Assembly (NCBI GenBank): GCA_021811205.1
Contig: JAJZPK010000006.1
Span: 1 to 24,945, forward strand
Length of the DNA stretch: 24,945 bases
DNA from: Pseudomonadota bacterium
GTDB taxonomy: Bacteria > Pseudomonadota > Gammaproteobacteria > Burkholderiales > JABEVD01
Direction: 5' to 3'
Positions 1-10,822 of the stretch are shown piece by piece. The notes under the pieces are model-generated. The model did not search any database and was not told where the DNA came from. It saw nothing but the letters and a program-made list of their open reading frames with translations. The number at the start of each line of letters is the position of its first letter. The stretch's first letter is position 1. A program made the translations under genes and the position numbers.

Positions 1-2990
1 TCCCTGTCTATTTTCCTGATGGCCGTCTCGAGCGTCTCGATCGCCAGATTCAGATCCGAAACCTGCGCATCAAGATAACCGAGCCTCTCCAGCGCTTCCT
101 GAAGCTCGTCGTACGCGGCCAGATTGACAGCGCCCAGGCTCTCGATTTCGCCGCTCAGCTTTGTTATTTCAGCTTGGCAATGGGATTCCGGCGCCTTGTC
201 GAGCAATCCGGCAAGCGTCTCGATGTCCGCTCCTGCATTGCCGAGAGATTCTTCCAGCTGCGCTTCATTGAGTCTCGCTTCCTGCTCCTTGAGGCGCATC
301 CCGGCTATCCTTTCCCGCATTGGCTCGAGCTTGCGCTCCGTTTCCTGTCGAGACCGGTCGATTTCGCGCAGTTCGAAAGACAGCGCCTCGCTCGTTTTGC
401 GCACATCTGCGAGACAGATTTCCTTCTCTTCGCGCTGGACGAGCGCAACTTGCAGGTCTTTCTCCAGAAGCGCAGCATCCTGCGCAGCATGTTCCTTTAG
501 AAGGGCATCGAAATTTTCCCTGCCCTGCATCATGCTCCGTGTCAGAAACTCGATGCGCCCTTTCAGTTCGTCGACTTTGATCGTGCAGGATTTTTCCTGG
601 AACTCTACCTCTCGGCACTTCTTTTCAGCATGCTGCAAGAAAGTGTTTCTTTCCTCGAAACCTGACTCGGCTTGATCGAGCGCGCATTTCATCTCTATCA
701 GGTTTTCGCGCAACGATCCGACACTTTCGCGAAGTGCATGCAGCTTTCCGTCAACCTCCATTTTACGGGCCGCTTCGGCCTCGATCTGGGCATCGATCTC
801 TTTTGCTTCTGCATCGATCCTGGCGCTCTGCTCGACATACCACGCATGCGCTTCAGACAGACGGATCCGCTCCAGCTGAAGGGAATGCTGCTCTTTCTCC
901 AGAGCGGCAATCGATGCTGCCCTATCCTTCATTTCCTTTTCGCAACTGAAAATTCCCTCATCCATGTCCTTCAGATTCTTCTGCAAAACTTCCAGGCTGG
1001 CAGCCGAGGTGCTTTCGGTTTCAACAAGGCTTTCTATCTCGCGCTCCCTGGCGAGAACGCCCTGCCCGCCCTTTCCAGGGCAATGAATGCTGAACGGGGT
1101 GACGATAAAACCTTCCCTGGTCACGAGAAACTCTCCCGTCTCGAGCATGGGGCGCATCTTCAATGCCTCGCCGATATCCTGGGCGGCATAGGCATGACGA
1201 AACCAGTCGCAAAGTGCACCGCCGAATTCCTGATTCGAGGGATCGATGAAGCTCAGGAGGGGAACCAAGGATGCCTTGTTCGTCTCGATGGGAGGCCATG
1301 CGCCGCCCTGAACGAATGTCGCTTCCCCCTTCGGGCTCCCCCCCTCCCAAGGTGCCAGAACAGCATTGACCCTTCCGCTCAAAACGGCTTCGAATGCATG
1401 CTCCCATCCATCCCGGATCCTGATCGATGAGCGCAGCCTCGGCAGGTTCTCGATACGTTCGTCGAAATGCGCCGCTTTCTCAATATCGGCCTGAATGCCC
1501 TGAAGTGCGGCCAGCCTGGCCTTGATCTCGGCATGGCGCTTCTCTTCTTCCCTGAGCGCATCCAGGGCTTCTGCTCGTGCTGCCCGCATGCTTTCAAGAC
1601 GCAAGGCGGATGTGTTCGAATCCTGGCGTTGAGAGGCAATCGCCTTACTCGCTCCGGCAAGCGCAGCCTCGATTCCGGAAAGCCTGGATTCATCCGGAGC
1701 CAGCCTGTTTCGGCTTGATTCGATGAGCTTCTCCCGCCTCCTCTCGAGCTCGCCGAGGCTTCTTTGGAGATGAGCACGGTGCGTCTCTTCCACCCGCTCA
1801 TCCTGCTCGGCCGAGAAAAGCGAGCGCCTTTTTTCATCATGTCTGCTTCTGGCCGCCAGCAGAATCGCTCTCGCCTCGTCGCAAGCCGCTTTCCTGTTCT
1901 CCAGGTCTGCATAACTTTCCCGCTTCAGTCTCCCAGCCTCAATCGACTCTTTTTCAAGCTTTTCCAGGCTCGCCGCCGCATCGCTCTGCTGCTGTTCAAT
2001 CCCCGCGATTTCCCGCGTTGCAGATTCGATGCGCGCTTCCAGGCGTGCGCGATTGCTCCTGACATGATCGATTTTCTGCTGCAGGCCGGAAACCTCGGCA
2101 TTGGCCTGGTACATTTCCCCCTGCGCCTCCTGAAGCTTCGAACCCATAGCCTCATGCGCTTCCCGCAACTCGACGAGTTTGCTCTCGATGCCTCTGAGAT
2201 TCGCGATCTCGGCTTCCAACATCGTCTCCAGCTTGTCTGCTTCCTGGGCATGCTTTCGCCTGGCCTCCCCAGCACGCATCTTGCGGCCGAGCCAGAGCAG
2301 GTTCTGGGCTGTTTTCAACGATGCCTGCAATTCGTGATAGCGCTTCGCAATGCTCGCCTGGTGTTCGAGGTGCCCGATGCGTTCGGCAAGCTCGCTCTTG
2401 ATGTCTTCAACGCGCAGCAGGTTTTCCCGCGTTCCCTTGAGCCTGTGTTCTGTTTCGCGCCGTCGTTCCTTGTATTTGGATATGCCCGCCGCTTCCTCGA
2501 GAAAGATTTTCAACTCTTCCGGGTCGGCCTCGATGATCCTGGAAATCATGCCCTGCTCGATAATGGCATAGGCATGCCCGCCGAGACCTGTCCCGAGAAA
2601 GATATCGGCGACGTCCTTGCGCCTGACTCGGATGCTGTTGATGAAGTAGCTGGATTCGGCGTCCCGCTGCAATATCCGCTTCACGGCAATTTCCGCATAA
2701 TTCGACCATTGGCCGAACGCTCCGCCCTGGCTGTTGTCGAAAACCAGTTCCACGCTTGCGCGTGCAACCGGCTTCCTGTTGCCAGAACCGTTGAAGATCA
2801 CGTCCTGCATGGAGCTTCCGCGCAAGGCGGATGCGCGGGATTCACCCAGAACCCAGCGCAATGCGTCGATGATATTGGACTTGCCGCATCCGTTCGGCCC
2901 GACGATGCCGACTATCCGACCCGGAGTGTGGATATGCGTCGGATCGACGAAGGACTTGAAGCCTGACAGCTTGATTTGAGAAAGTCGCAA
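1..2990 (-). CDS. smc: Chromosome segregation protein SMC (partial, C-terminus beyond window)
   Basis: SMC is the ATPase subunit of the bacterial condensin that organises and segregates the chromosome. I translated the minus frame from 2990 to the window edge and found it open throughout, giving about 996 codons; a complete SMC is usually near 1,170 residues, so the C-terminal ATPase head is missing. The N-terminus reads LRLSQIKLSGFKSFVDPT, followed by the Walker A motif GPNGCGKS at residues 31-38. A long charged coiled coil follows, then a hinge-like globular section at about residues 505-655, then a second coiled coil. The last visible part, ending NLAIETLETAIRKIDR, is typical of the stretch just before the C-terminal head. 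The start is TTG at 2990: an in-frame TAG lies four codons upstream and no ATG or GTG fits. The gene is divergent from queF across 59 bp. ScpA/ScpB partners are not in the window. Confidence 0.95.
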   Translation of the reverse strand, partial: MRLSQIKLSGFKSFVDPTHIHTPGRIVGIVGPNGCGKSNIIDALRWVLGESRASALRGSSMQDVIFNGSGNRKPVARASVELVFDNSQGGAFGQWSNYAEIAVKRILQRDAESSYFINSIRVRRKDVADIFLGTGLGGHAYAIIEQGMISRIIEADPEELKIFLEEAAGISKYKERRRETEHRLKGTRENLLRVEDIKSELAERIGHLEHQASIAKRYHELQASLKTAQNLLWLGRKMRAGEARRKHAQEADKLETMLEAEIANLRGIESKLVELREAHEAMGSKLQEAQGEMYQANAEVSGLQQKIDHVRSNRARLEARIESATREIAGIEQQQSDAAASLEKLEKESIEAGRLKRESYADLENRKAACDEARAILLAARSRHDEKRRSLFSAEQDERVEETHRAHLQRSLGELERRREKLIESSRNRLAPDESRLSGIEAALAGASKAIASQRQDSNTSALRLESMRAARAEALDALREEEKRHAEIKARLAALQGIQADIEKAAHFDERIENLPRLRSSIRIRDGWEHAFEAVLSGRVNAVLAPWEGGSPKGEATFVQGGAWPPIETNKASLVPLLSFIDPSNQEFGGALCDWFRHAYAAQDIGEALKMRPMLETGEFLVTREGFIVTPFSIHCPGKGGQGVLAREREIESLVETESTSAASLEVLQKNLKDMDEGIFSCEKEMKDRAASIAALEKEQHSLQLERIRLSEAHAWYVEQSARIDAEAKEIDAQIEAEAARKMEVDGKLHALRESVGSLRENLIEMKCALDQAESGFEERNTFLQHAEKKCREVEFQEKSCTIKVDELKGRIEFLTRSMMQGRENFDALLKEHAAQDAALLEKDLQVALVQREEKEICLADVRKTSEALSFELREIDRSRQETERKLEPMRERIAGMRLKEQEARLNEAQLEESLGNAGADIETLAGLLDKAPESHCQAEITKLSGEIESLGAVNLAAYDELQEALERLGYLDAQVSDLNLAIETLETAIRKIDR

Positions 2991-3012
2991 TTTAATCCGC
3001 TATGCAAAACGT

Positions 3013-3018
3013 TATAAT
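3013..3018 (+). promoter_or_regulatory. Possible -10 box of queF
   Basis: A perfect TATAAT lies 31 bp before the queF start in the 59 bp smc-queF gap. No good -35 element is visible at the right distance; the sequence around 2990-2995 is only AT-rich. It is called from the -10 match and its position alone. Confidence 0.35.
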
Positions 3019-3049
3019 GCGGTTATACCGTTATCGAAAGGCTTCAAGC

Positions 3050-3448
3050 ATGACCCTGGAAACATTCCCCAACCCGAACCCGGAACGCGACTACCATATT
3101 CACATGGAGATTCCGGAGTTCACCTGTCTCTGCCCGAAAACGTCCCAACCCGATTTCGCGACGCTTTACCTCGATTACATTCCCGACGAACGCTGCGTCG
3201 AGCTCAAGAGCCTGAAATTATATATCGTATCGTACCGCAACAAGGGCGCATTCCACGAAGCGGTCACCAACCAGATTCTCGGCGACCTTGTTGCGCTCAC
3301 TGCCCCCCGCTTCATGCGCCTGACCGCAAAATTCTACGTCCGCGGCGGCATTTTCACAAACGTGGTGGCCGAACACAGGCAGGCAGGATGGGAGCCGAAG
3401 CCTATGATCGTACTCCAACAGTTCGAATCTCAGTCGAACACGCGTTAG
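3050..3448 (+). CDS. queF: NADPH-dependent 7-cyano-7-deazaguanine reductase QueF (short, type I)
   Basis: QueF reduces the nitrile preQ0 to the amine preQ1 in the cytosol, a late step before the queuosine precursor is inserted into tRNA. The 132-residue protein has the length of the short, single-domain family form. The catalytic region [11 protein letters not shown] gives Cys28, which forms the thioimide, and Asp35. The family motif ELKSLKLY at residues 51-58 is intact, followed by the conserved [15 protein letters not shown]. The reading frame extends 16 codons upstream to 3002, but that extension does not resemble the family and would include the -10 box, so I chose the ATG at 3050. No other queuosine genes are nearby, so it appears to stand alone. 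Its stop overlaps the stop of the convergent transporter gene. The function is known for the family and the active site is complete. Confidence 0.93.
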   Translation: MTLETFPNPNPERDYHIHMEIPEFTCLCPKTSQPDFATLYLDYIPDERCVELKSLKLYIVSYRNKGAFHEAVTNQILGDLVALTAPRFMRLTAKFYVRGGIFTNVVAEHRQAGWEPKPMIVLQQFESQSNTR

Positions 3449-4302
3449 ATTTCCTCCATCTTGCTGGAGAGCAGGCTCGCCGAAACAATCATCGCGCCGC
3501 CCATCCATTCCTGCAATCGCATTGCTTCTCCTGCCAGGAAATAGGAAGACAGCGCCGCCACGACCAGCTCGAAAAGCAGGATGACGATAGCACGATTGGC
3601 GGGCACCCGGCTCAAGCCGTACTGCATCACCCAATTGACCGCGAATATGGCCAATCCCATGGCGAGCAGGAGCAATAGCGCGTACGCTGAAAGCCCTGTC
3701 TCGCCTATTGGCTGGAAGCAGGCGAACAGCATTCCGGACAGCACGACGCCAAGAGACACGCTCGCCGATCTCGCCTCCGTGCTGTAGCTTGCTGCACGCT
3801 TGGCCAGCACGTTGGACAGCGCGAACATGAATCCGGAGGCCAGCCCCAGCCATTCGGCACCATTTCGCGGCAACACGCCACCCGGGCTCCAGAGCATTTC
3901 GATCGCTCCTGCCGCCGATAACACGATCACGAGATAACCCTTCGAAGTCAGGCGTTCTTCCAGGATCAATCTCGAAAGCAGAATGGTCCACAAAGGCGCC
4001 AGATAAAAAAGCAGCAATACCCGCATGACTTTGCCATTGAGCATCGCGATAACATAGCCGAAATTGCAAAGACCGGCCGAAAGGCCTATCCAGGCGAGCA
4101 TCCAGGAAAATGAACATACCTTCTTGCGGAAGACGATCAGGGTGAACAGCAACGCTGCCGCATAACTCAGGGTGAGCGACAGCCATCCCGGCATGCCGAG
4201 CGCTTCGAGAACACGGTAGGGATACCAGATGAGACCCCAGACCGTCGCACCTGTCAGGAGGGAAAGCATGGGAATTTGTTTGGATAACCTGCCCTGGAAC
4301 AT
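3445..4302 (-). CDS. EamA/DMT-family inner-membrane permease
   Basis: This is a roughly 286-residue hydrophobic protein with about ten predicted membrane helices arranged as two related halves, the layout of EamA (drug/metabolite transporter superfamily) permeases. Substrates in this family vary widely (amino acids, metabolites, toxic compounds), and nothing here identifies the cargo. The start is uncertain. A GTG at 4326 would put it 3 bp from the divergent dapC start. ATG at 4302 and ATG at 4269 also fit; the latter sits directly before the first helix. I use 4302 as a compromise, though no convincing ribosome binding site supports any of the three. The gene runs opposite to dapC, and its stop overlaps the queF stop. 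The family call is firm; the function is not. Confidence 0.85.
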   Translation of the reverse strand: MFQGRLSKQIPMLSLLTGATVWGLIWYPYRVLEALGMPGWLSLTLSYAAALLFTLIVFRKKVCSFSWMLAWIGLSAGLCNFGYVIAMLNGKVMRVLLLFYLAPLWTILLSRLILEERLTSKGYLVIVLSAAGAIEMLWSPGGVLPRNGAEWLGLASGFMFALSNVLAKRAASYSTEARSASVSLGVVLSGMLFACFQPIGETGLSAYALLLLLAMGLAIFAVNWVMQYGLSRVPANRAIVILLFELVVAALSSYFLAGEAMRLQEWMGGAMIVSASLLSSKMEEI

Positions 4303-4308
4303 TATAAT
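4280..4308 (+). promoter_or_regulatory. Likely sigma70 promoter of the dapC operon
   Basis: TTGGAT at 4280-4285 (four of six consensus -35 bases) is separated by 17 bp from a perfect TATAAT at 4303-4308. Transcription would start near 4315, giving a leader of about 15 nt before the dapC ATG at 4330. The promoter overlaps the 5' end of the divergent EamA gene. Confidence 0.55.
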
Positions 4309-4329
4309 TTTAAATTTCGAGCCCACTAG

Positions 4330-5523
4330 ATGAACCCCGATCTTTCTCGACTGCAGCCTTACCCCTTCCAGCGCCTGGCCGCGCTATGCAGGGACGTTGT
4401 CCCGTCCACTGACTTTGCGCCGATCAGGCTTTCCATCGGGGAGCCCAAGCACGACACGCCCGCCTTGATCCGCGACGCATTGGCCAATCATCTGGACGGA
4501 CTTTCGCATTATCCCACAACCCAGGGCAGCGATGAATTGCGCGAGACAATCGCGAAATGGCTGTCAAGACGCTATGACGCCGAGATCGACCCCAAGACGC
4601 AGATTCTGCCGGTCAATGGAAGCCGTGAGGCCTTGTTCGCCTTCGCACAGGCAGTTGTCGACGCCCCGGGCGCCGTCGTGTGCCCCAATCCCTTCTACCA
4701 GATTTACGAAGGCGCAGCCCTCCTTGCCGGCGCGACCCCACATTTCCTCAACACCACCCCTGAAAACGGCTTCGCCCTGGATTTTTCACAGCTCCCCGAA
4801 TCCACATGGCGAGACACCCAGCTCTTGTACCTGTGTTCGCCGGGCAACCCCACGGGTCGCGTCATGTCCATGCCGGAATGGGAAAAAGCCTTCGAACTTT
4901 CAGACAAATACGGCTTCGTCATTGCTTCCGACGAATGCTATTCCGAAATCTATTTCGATGAGGCGCCGCTTGGCGCGCTGGAAGCGGCAAGGCGGCTTGG
5001 ACGGCGCGACTTCAAGAATCTCGTCGTGTTCAGCAGCCTTTCAAAGCGCTCCAATGTGCCTGGCATGCGCTCAGGTTTCGTTGCCGGGGATGCGGAAATT
5101 CTGCGAAATTTCCTCCTTTATCGCACCTATCACGGCTGCGCGATGAGTCCTGCAGTTCAGTCGGCGAGCATTGCGGCATGGTCGGACGAATCCCACGTGA
5201 TCGAGAACCGTGTGCTATACAAGCAGAAATTCGATGCCGTCTTTCCGATTCTGAAGGATGTGCTGGAGGTCGGAATGCCGGATGCAGGATTCTATCTCTG
5301 GCCGAAAACACCGATAGATGACACCGAATTCGCGCGCATGCTCTATCGAGATTATAATGTCCTCGTTCTGCCCGGGCGCTTTCTTGCCAGGGAAGCGGAT
5401 GGATCGAACCCTGGAAGCGGGTTCATTCGCATTGCCCTGGTCGCCCCCCTGTCCGAATGCGTCGAGGCAGCGCAAAGAATTAGGAAACTGTGCGCCACTT
5501 TGGGCGACAAATCACAAGGATAA
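4330..5523 (+). CDS. dapC: N-succinyldiaminopimelate aminotransferase DapC
   Basis: DapC transfers an amino group from glutamate to N-succinyl-2-amino-6-ketopimelate, giving N-succinyl-LL-diaminopimelate, on the route to lysine and peptidoglycan. The 397-residue protein is a class I/II PLP aminotransferase. Visible motifs are SPGNPTGR at 170-177, the cofactor-contacting DECY at 201-204, and [15 protein letters not shown] with the probable Schiff-base Lys239. The opening [16 protein letters not shown] resembles proteobacterial DapC, and the next gene is dapD, which favours DapC over a general aspartate aminotransferase. It is the first gene of the operon, behind a plausible promoter, and ends just before the dapD ribosome binding site. 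Confidence 0.92.
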   Translation: MNPDLSRLQPYPFQRLAALCRDVVPSTDFAPIRLSIGEPKHDTPALIRDALANHLDGLSHYPTTQGSDELRETIAKWLSRRYDAEIDPKTQILPVNGSREALFAFAQAVVDAPGAVVCPNPFYQIYEGAALLAGATPHFLNTTPENGFALDFSQLPESTWRDTQLLYLCSPGNPTGRVMSMPEWEKAFELSDKYGFVIASDECYSEIYFDEAPLGALEAARRLGRRDFKNLVVFSSLSKRSNVPGMRSGFVAGDAEILRNFLLYRTYHGCAMSPAVQSASIAAWSDESHVIENRVLYKQKFDAVFPILKDVLEVGMPDAGFYLWPKTPIDDTEFARMLYRDYNVLVLPGRFLAREADGSNPGSGFIRIALVAPLSECVEAAQRIRKLCATLGDKSQG

Positions 5524-5528
5524 ACATC

Positions 5529-6350
5529 ATGCAAGAACTCCAAACCATCATCGACGAAGCCTTCGAAATCCGGGCAGACATCACGCCGCGCAATGTCGCA
5601 CCGAAACTGAAGGAAGCGATACAGGAAACGCTGAATCTGCTCGATACGGGACGCCTGAGAGTGGCCGAAAGGATCGATGGCGCATGGGTGACACACCAAT
5701 GGATCAAGAAAGCCGTGCTGCTTTCCTTCAGGATCGAGGACAACAGCTTCATCAAGGGCGGTTACACCAATTACTACGACAAGGTTCCATCCAAGTTCGC
5801 TGATTACAATTCGAAAGATTTCAGGGATGGCGGATTCCGAGTCGTTCCGCCTGCCGCCGTGCGAAAGGGATCCTTCATCGCGAAGAACGCCGTGCTCATG
5901 CCCTCCTACGTCAACATCGGCGCCTATGTCGACGAAGGCACCATGGTTGACACCTGGGCGACCGTGGGCTCCTGCGCGCAAATCGGAAAGAACGTGCATC
6001 TTTCAGGGGGCGTCGGGATCGGCGGCGTGCTCGAACCCGTCCAGGCAAACCCCACAATCATCGAGGACAACTGCTTCATCGGCGCACGCTCGGAGATCGT
6101 CGAGGGCGTGATCGTCGGAGAAGGCGCGGTCATTTCCATGGGCGTCTACATCGGACAAAGCACCAAGATCTACAACAGGACGACGGGCGAAGTCAGCTAC
6201 GGACGCATCCCTGCAGGAGCTGTCGTGGTGTCGGGAAGCCTGCCTTCCAGCGACGGAAAATACAGCCTTTACTGCGCCGTGATCGTGAAGGAAGTCGATG
6301 CCAAGACGCGCGAAAAAACGAGTATCAACGAACTGCTCAGGGGTATCTGA
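5529..6350 (+). CDS. dapD: 2,3,4,5-tetrahydropyridine-2,6-dicarboxylate N-succinyltransferase DapD
   Basis: DapD transfers succinyl from succinyl-CoA to tetrahydrodipicolinate, opening the ring and committing it to the succinylase branch of lysine synthesis. The protein has 273 residues, matching the usual length of about 274. It has the helical N-terminal domain, then a left-handed beta-helix built from hexapeptide repeats (for example the stretch with [20 protein letters not shown] and the later [11 protein letters not shown]), then a short C-terminal tail. Such proteins act as cytosolic trimers. I chose the ATG at 5529 because AGGA lies 8 bp upstream, whereas the longer frame from 5490 overlaps dapC. 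It sits 5 bp after dapC and 6 bp before the PilU-like gene. Confidence 0.96.
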   Translation: MQELQTIIDEAFEIRADITPRNVAPKLKEAIQETLNLLDTGRLRVAERIDGAWVTHQWIKKAVLLSFRIEDNSFIKGGYTNYYDKVPSKFADYNSKDFRDGGFRVVPPAAVRKGSFIAKNAVLMPSYVNIGAYVDEGTMVDTWATVGSCAQIGKNVHLSGGVGIGGVLEPVQANPTIIEDNCFIGARSEIVEGVIVGEGAVISMGVYIGQSTKIYNRTTGEVSYGRIPAGAVVVSGSLPSSDGKYSLYCAVIVKEVDAKTREKTSINELLRGI

Positions 6351-6356
6351 ACACCC

Positions 6357-7492
6357 ATGATCCTCGCCCCGCTTTTCAAGCTGATGGCCGAGAAACAGGC
6401 CTCCGATCTCTATTTTTCGCCAGGCGCGCCGATCCACATCAAGATCAACGGCGTCACCCGGCCTGTGAACAACCAGGTCCTGGATGCGGCGAAAGTCAAG
6501 GAGTTCGCCTACAGCCTGATGAACGATCAGCAGACTCGAGAATTCGAATCCGAGTGGGAGTCCAATTTCGCTTTCAACCAGCCCAGTACTGGCACGTACA
6601 GGGTCAACGTTTTCCAGCAGCAGGGCTGCACGGCCATGGTCATCCGCTACATCAGGGAGCATATCCTCGATGTCGAGTCGCTTAATCTGCCGCCTGTCCT
6701 CAAGGAACTGATCATGTCCAAGCGCGGCCTCGTGCTGGTCGTCGGCGCTGCCGGACAGGGCAAATCGACGACGCTCGCTTCGATGGTCGATTACCGCAAC
6801 GAATCCTCGACGGGCCACATATTGACCATCGAGGATCCGATCGAATATCGTTTCACCCACAAGAAATCCATCATCAACCAGCGCGAAATCGGCACGGACA
6901 CGCGCTCCTATGCAACAGCGCTGGTCAACGCGATGCGGGAGGCTCCCGACGTCGTCATGCTGGGCGAAATCCTGGACCAGGAATCGCTCAAACACATGCT
7001 GCTTTTTTCCCAGGCCGGCCACCTTTGCCTCTCCACGCTGCATGCCAACAACAGCTACCATGCGCTGAATCGGATACTCACTTTCTTTCCCTACGAAGCC
7101 AGAGCGAGCCTGCTTTCCGATCTTGCCAGCAGCCTCAAATGCATCATTTCGCAAAGGCTGGTCCCCGGCGTCAACGGCAAGCTCCTGCCCGCCGTCGAAA
7201 TCCTGCCCAACACCAAGCATATCGCCGAACTGATCAAGCAGGGAGAAATCGACCAGATCAAGGAAGCGATGGATCACAGCCTGGCCATCGGCTGCCAGAC
7301 TTTCGAGCAGTCGCTCTACACGCTCTACAAGTCGGGACAGATCAGCTACGAAGAAGCCATGAACCATGCCGACTCCCCAAGCAACCTCTCTTCCCTGATC
7401 GAATATGCAGAGCATGCTGAGACCAGTGAGACGCCCGAGGCGATCAAGACAGGTTCGTTCAGGAATTTCAGAATCGACGACGGAGCCGAATC

Positions 7493-7496
<4 letters not shown>
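6357..7496 (+). CDS. PilT/PilU-type ATPase with divergent Walker A and Walker B surroundings
   Basis: This 379-residue protein belongs to the PilT/PilU secretion-ATPase family, which powers retraction of type IV pili from the inner membrane base. Its overall layout (SDLYFSPGAPIHIKINGV near the N-terminus, RGLVLVVG before the P-loop, STGHILTIEDPIEY) is closest to PilU. The Asp box TIEDPIEY (157-164) and His box STLHANNS (226-233) are kept. Two places are unusual. The P-loop reads GAAGQGKST (130-138), with Gln where PilT/PilU normally have Ser or Thr. The stretch after the Walker B glutamate reads GEILDQE, with Leu where an Arg is normally found. No pilus genes are nearby; it lies within the dap operon and its stop overlaps the next start. 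It may be an accessory or repurposed PilU; retraction activity is inferred only. Confidence 0.82.
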
Positions 7497-8967
<1,471 letters not shown>

Positions 8968-9858
8968 ATGGAACAAGCCTCCTGCCTAGAAACCATACGC
9001 GATTTTCTGCGTCATGCAGTCAGCCGCTTCAATCGTGCCGGTCTTTATTTCGGGCACGGCTGCACCAATGCATTGGACGAAGCTGCATACCTGATCCTGT
9101 CTGCCCTGCATCTGCCGCACGACAATCTCGATCCATTCATGGATGCGAAGCTCCTCCCCCTGGAGCGCACCATGATCCTGAATCTGATCGCAAGACGGGT
9201 GGAAGAACGCATTCCGGTCGCCTATCTCACGCACGAAGCATGGCTGGGCAATTTCAGCTTTTATGTCGACGAGCGAGTGATCATTCCCAGATCATTCATC
9301 GCCGAACTTCTGCTCGAACAGTTGTCTCCCTGGGTCGATGCCCCCGAAAACATCGCAAGCGCACTCGATTTGTGCACGGGTTCGGGTTGCCTTGGCATCC
9401 TGATGGCGCATGCCTTCCCGAATGCAGAAGTCGATTGCGTCGACATTTCCGAAAACGCCCTCGCCGTGGCCGAGAAAAACATCAATCGCTACGGATTGGA
9501 AGACAGGGTAAGCCTGATTTCCTCGAATCTTTTCGATAATCTTTCAGGGAAAGCCTACGATCTCATCATCAGCAATCCGCCCTACGTCAATGCCGAATCG
9601 ATGGAAACCCTGCCCGAGGAATATCGCCACGAGCCGGAAATCGCACTTGCCTCGGGAGCAGATGGACTGGATGCGACCAGACGCATCCTCATGGAAAGCG
9701 GCGCGCACCTGAGCCCTAACGGGCTTCTCGTCGTGGAAATCGGCCACAACAGGGAAGTGCTCGAATCCGCTTTTCCCGAGATAGAATTCACCTGGCTCGA
9801 CACGGAAGGCGGCGCGGGCCACGTCTTCCTGCTGAGACGGGACCAATTGCCCCGATAA
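8968..9858 (+). CDS. prmB: Ribosomal protein L3 glutamine N5-methyltransferase PrmB
   Basis: PrmB methylates a glutamine side chain of ribosomal protein L3 with S-adenosylmethionine, helping 50S assembly. The 296-residue protein has the PrmB-type N-terminal helical domain (RDFLRHAVSRFNRAGLYFGHG), the RIPVAYLTHEAW segment, the SAM motif DLCTGSGCLGI at 134-144, and the glutamine-binding NPPY at 203-206. The N-terminal segment separates it from PrmC (release factor methyltransferase). The ATG follows the dapE stop directly, so the gene is probably the last one of the dap operon. Confidence 0.93.
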   Translation: MEQASCLETIRDFLRHAVSRFNRAGLYFGHGCTNALDEAAYLILSALHLPHDNLDPFMDAKLLPLERTMILNLIARRVEERIPVAYLTHEAWLGNFSFYVDERVIIPRSFIAELLLEQLSPWVDAPENIASALDLCTGSGCLGILMAHAFPNAEVDCVDISENALAVAEKNINRYGLEDRVSLISSNLFDNLSGKAYDLIISNPPYVNAESMETLPEEYRHEPEIALASGADGLDATRRILMESGAHLSPNGLLVVEIGHNREVLESAFPEIEFTWLDTEGGAGHVFLLRRDQLPR

Positions 9859-9896
9859 CTTTACTTCCGCGTCCCTGTCTGCTTAACTCGGCTTGA

Positions 9897-9902
9897 AAGG
9901 AG
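9897..9902 (+). promoter_or_regulatory. Strong Shine-Dalgarno site of the uspA-family gene
   Basis: AAGGAG lies 6 bp before the ATG at 9909. It is among the best ribosome binding sites in the window and fixes this start. The 50 bp gap before it shows no clear promoter. Confidence 0.7.
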
Positions 9903-9908
9903 CGAATC

Positions 9909-10355
9909 ATGTTCAAGCATATCCTTCTGCCCACGGACGGCACGGAATTGTCCGAAAAAGCCGCAAAATCAGCCGTCGAATTCGCAAAATCCATGGGCGC
10001 CAGAATCTTTGCGCTGTACGTGAAACAGGAATATTCGCCCATGCTTGCCACGGAAGGGCTCGGCTACATCGATCCCTTGACGGTGGAGCAGTTCGAAAAA
10101 AGTGCGGAAAGTTTCGCAAAACGCAGCCTCGCCTTTGTCGAGAAAGCGGCGCTCGACGCCAAGGTTGCCTGCGAAAGCGAGATCGTCACCGGCTTCCATG
10201 TCTTCGAGTCCATCGTGCAGGCGGCCGAGGAAAAGGGATGCGATCTGATCTGGATGGCATCTCACGGCAGAAGAGGGGTTACCGGCCTGCTGGTGGGCAG
10301 CGAAACGGCCAAGGTGCTCACTCACAGCAAGATACCCGTCTTGGTTTACAGGTAA
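9909..10355 (+). CDS. Universal stress protein, UspA family
   Basis: This is a 148-residue single-domain universal stress protein. It opens with MFKHILLPTDGTELSEKA, the usual first beta strand and helix. It ends with a glycine-rich nucleotide-binding segment (ASHGRRGVTGLLVGSET) and the closing strand KIPVLVYR. Such proteins are cytosolic dimers, and many ATP-binding members of this subfamily respond to starvation or energy stress. The glycine-rich loop here suggests nucleotide binding, but the target process is unknown. It follows prmB by 50 bp and converges on the thioredoxin gene with a 1 bp gap between stops. Confidence 0.92.
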   Translation: MFKHILLPTDGTELSEKAAKSAVEFAKSMGARIFALYVKQEYSPMLATEGLGYIDPLTVEQFEKSAESFAKRSLAFVEKAALDAKVACESEIVTGFHVFESIVQAAEEKGCDLIWMASHGRRGVTGLLVGSETAKVLTHSKIPVLVYR

Positions 10356-10356
10356 G

Positions 10357-10791
10357 TCAGGCGTAATTGCGCACCCACCTCAAGAGACTCGAATAGTCCA
10401 GTGCGCCGGATTGCCTGCCCACCTCCCTCCCCGCCTTGAAAACGACGAGGGTCGGAATGCTGCGTATAGCGTATCGGGATGCGATCTGCCGTTCGGCTTC
10501 CGTGTCGAGCTTGGCGAGTCTGAAAAAAGGTTCGAGTTCTCCTGCGGCACGCTCAAAAACGGGAGCCATCATCTTGCACGGCCCGCACCAGTCTGCCCAG
10601 AAGTCGACGATTACCGGTATGGTATTATGTCCGACATGCTTTTCGAAGCGCACGCCATTGAGCGCAACGGGATGGCCCGTAAAAAGCGGCGATTTGCATT
10701 TGCCGCATTTCGGGGATCCGGTCATCTTGGAAAGCGGCACGCGGTTGATCGCTGCGCATTCCGGACAGACAATTAGATTGGATTCTTCCAT
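10357..10791 (-). CDS. trxC: Thioredoxin 2 (TrxC-type, zinc-ribbon N-terminus)
   Basis: TrxC is a cytosolic disulfide reductase. The 144-residue protein (E. coli TrxC has 139) carries an N-terminal zinc ribbon with Cys9, Cys12, Cys29 and Cys32, then a thioredoxin fold with the active site WCGPC (Cys69, Cys72) in DFWADWCGPCKMM, and the conserved cis-proline segment SIPTLVVFK. The two extra CxxC pairs separate TrxC from thioredoxin 1. In E. coli the protein is part of the oxidative stress response; no regulator site can be seen here. The gene is divergent from the FecCD permease, with 31 bp between start codons, and convergent with the uspA-family gene. Confidence 0.93.
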   Translation of the reverse strand: MEESNLIVCPECAAINRVPLSKMTGSPKCGKCKSPLFTGHPVALNGVRFEKHVGHNTIPVIVDFWADWCGPCKMMAPVFERAAGELEPFFRLAKLDTEAERQIASRYAIRSIPTLVVFKAGREVGRQSGALDYSSLLRWVRNYA

Positions 10792-10822
10792 GCTTCAAAT
10801 CTAGCATGTTTTTGGCCCGAAG

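Noticed and set aside
1764..2966. Plus-strand open frame of 400 codons in the smc region
   Set aside because: The minus strand encodes a continuous SMC with all motifs; the plus frame is its shadow.
1..2990. smc broken into several pieces
   Set aside because: Only small minus-strand frames appear if a stop inside the window is required; hand translation shows one frame open from 2990 to the left edge.
6003..7415. Long antisense open frame (470 codons) across dapD and the PilU-like gene
   Set aside because: It mirrors well-supported genes on the other strand, has no recognisable domain, and is explained by codon bias leaving the opposite frame open.
10792..10822. Cobalamin riboswitch before the FecCD-type permease
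   Set aside because: Only 31 bp separate the divergent starts, far too short for that RNA.
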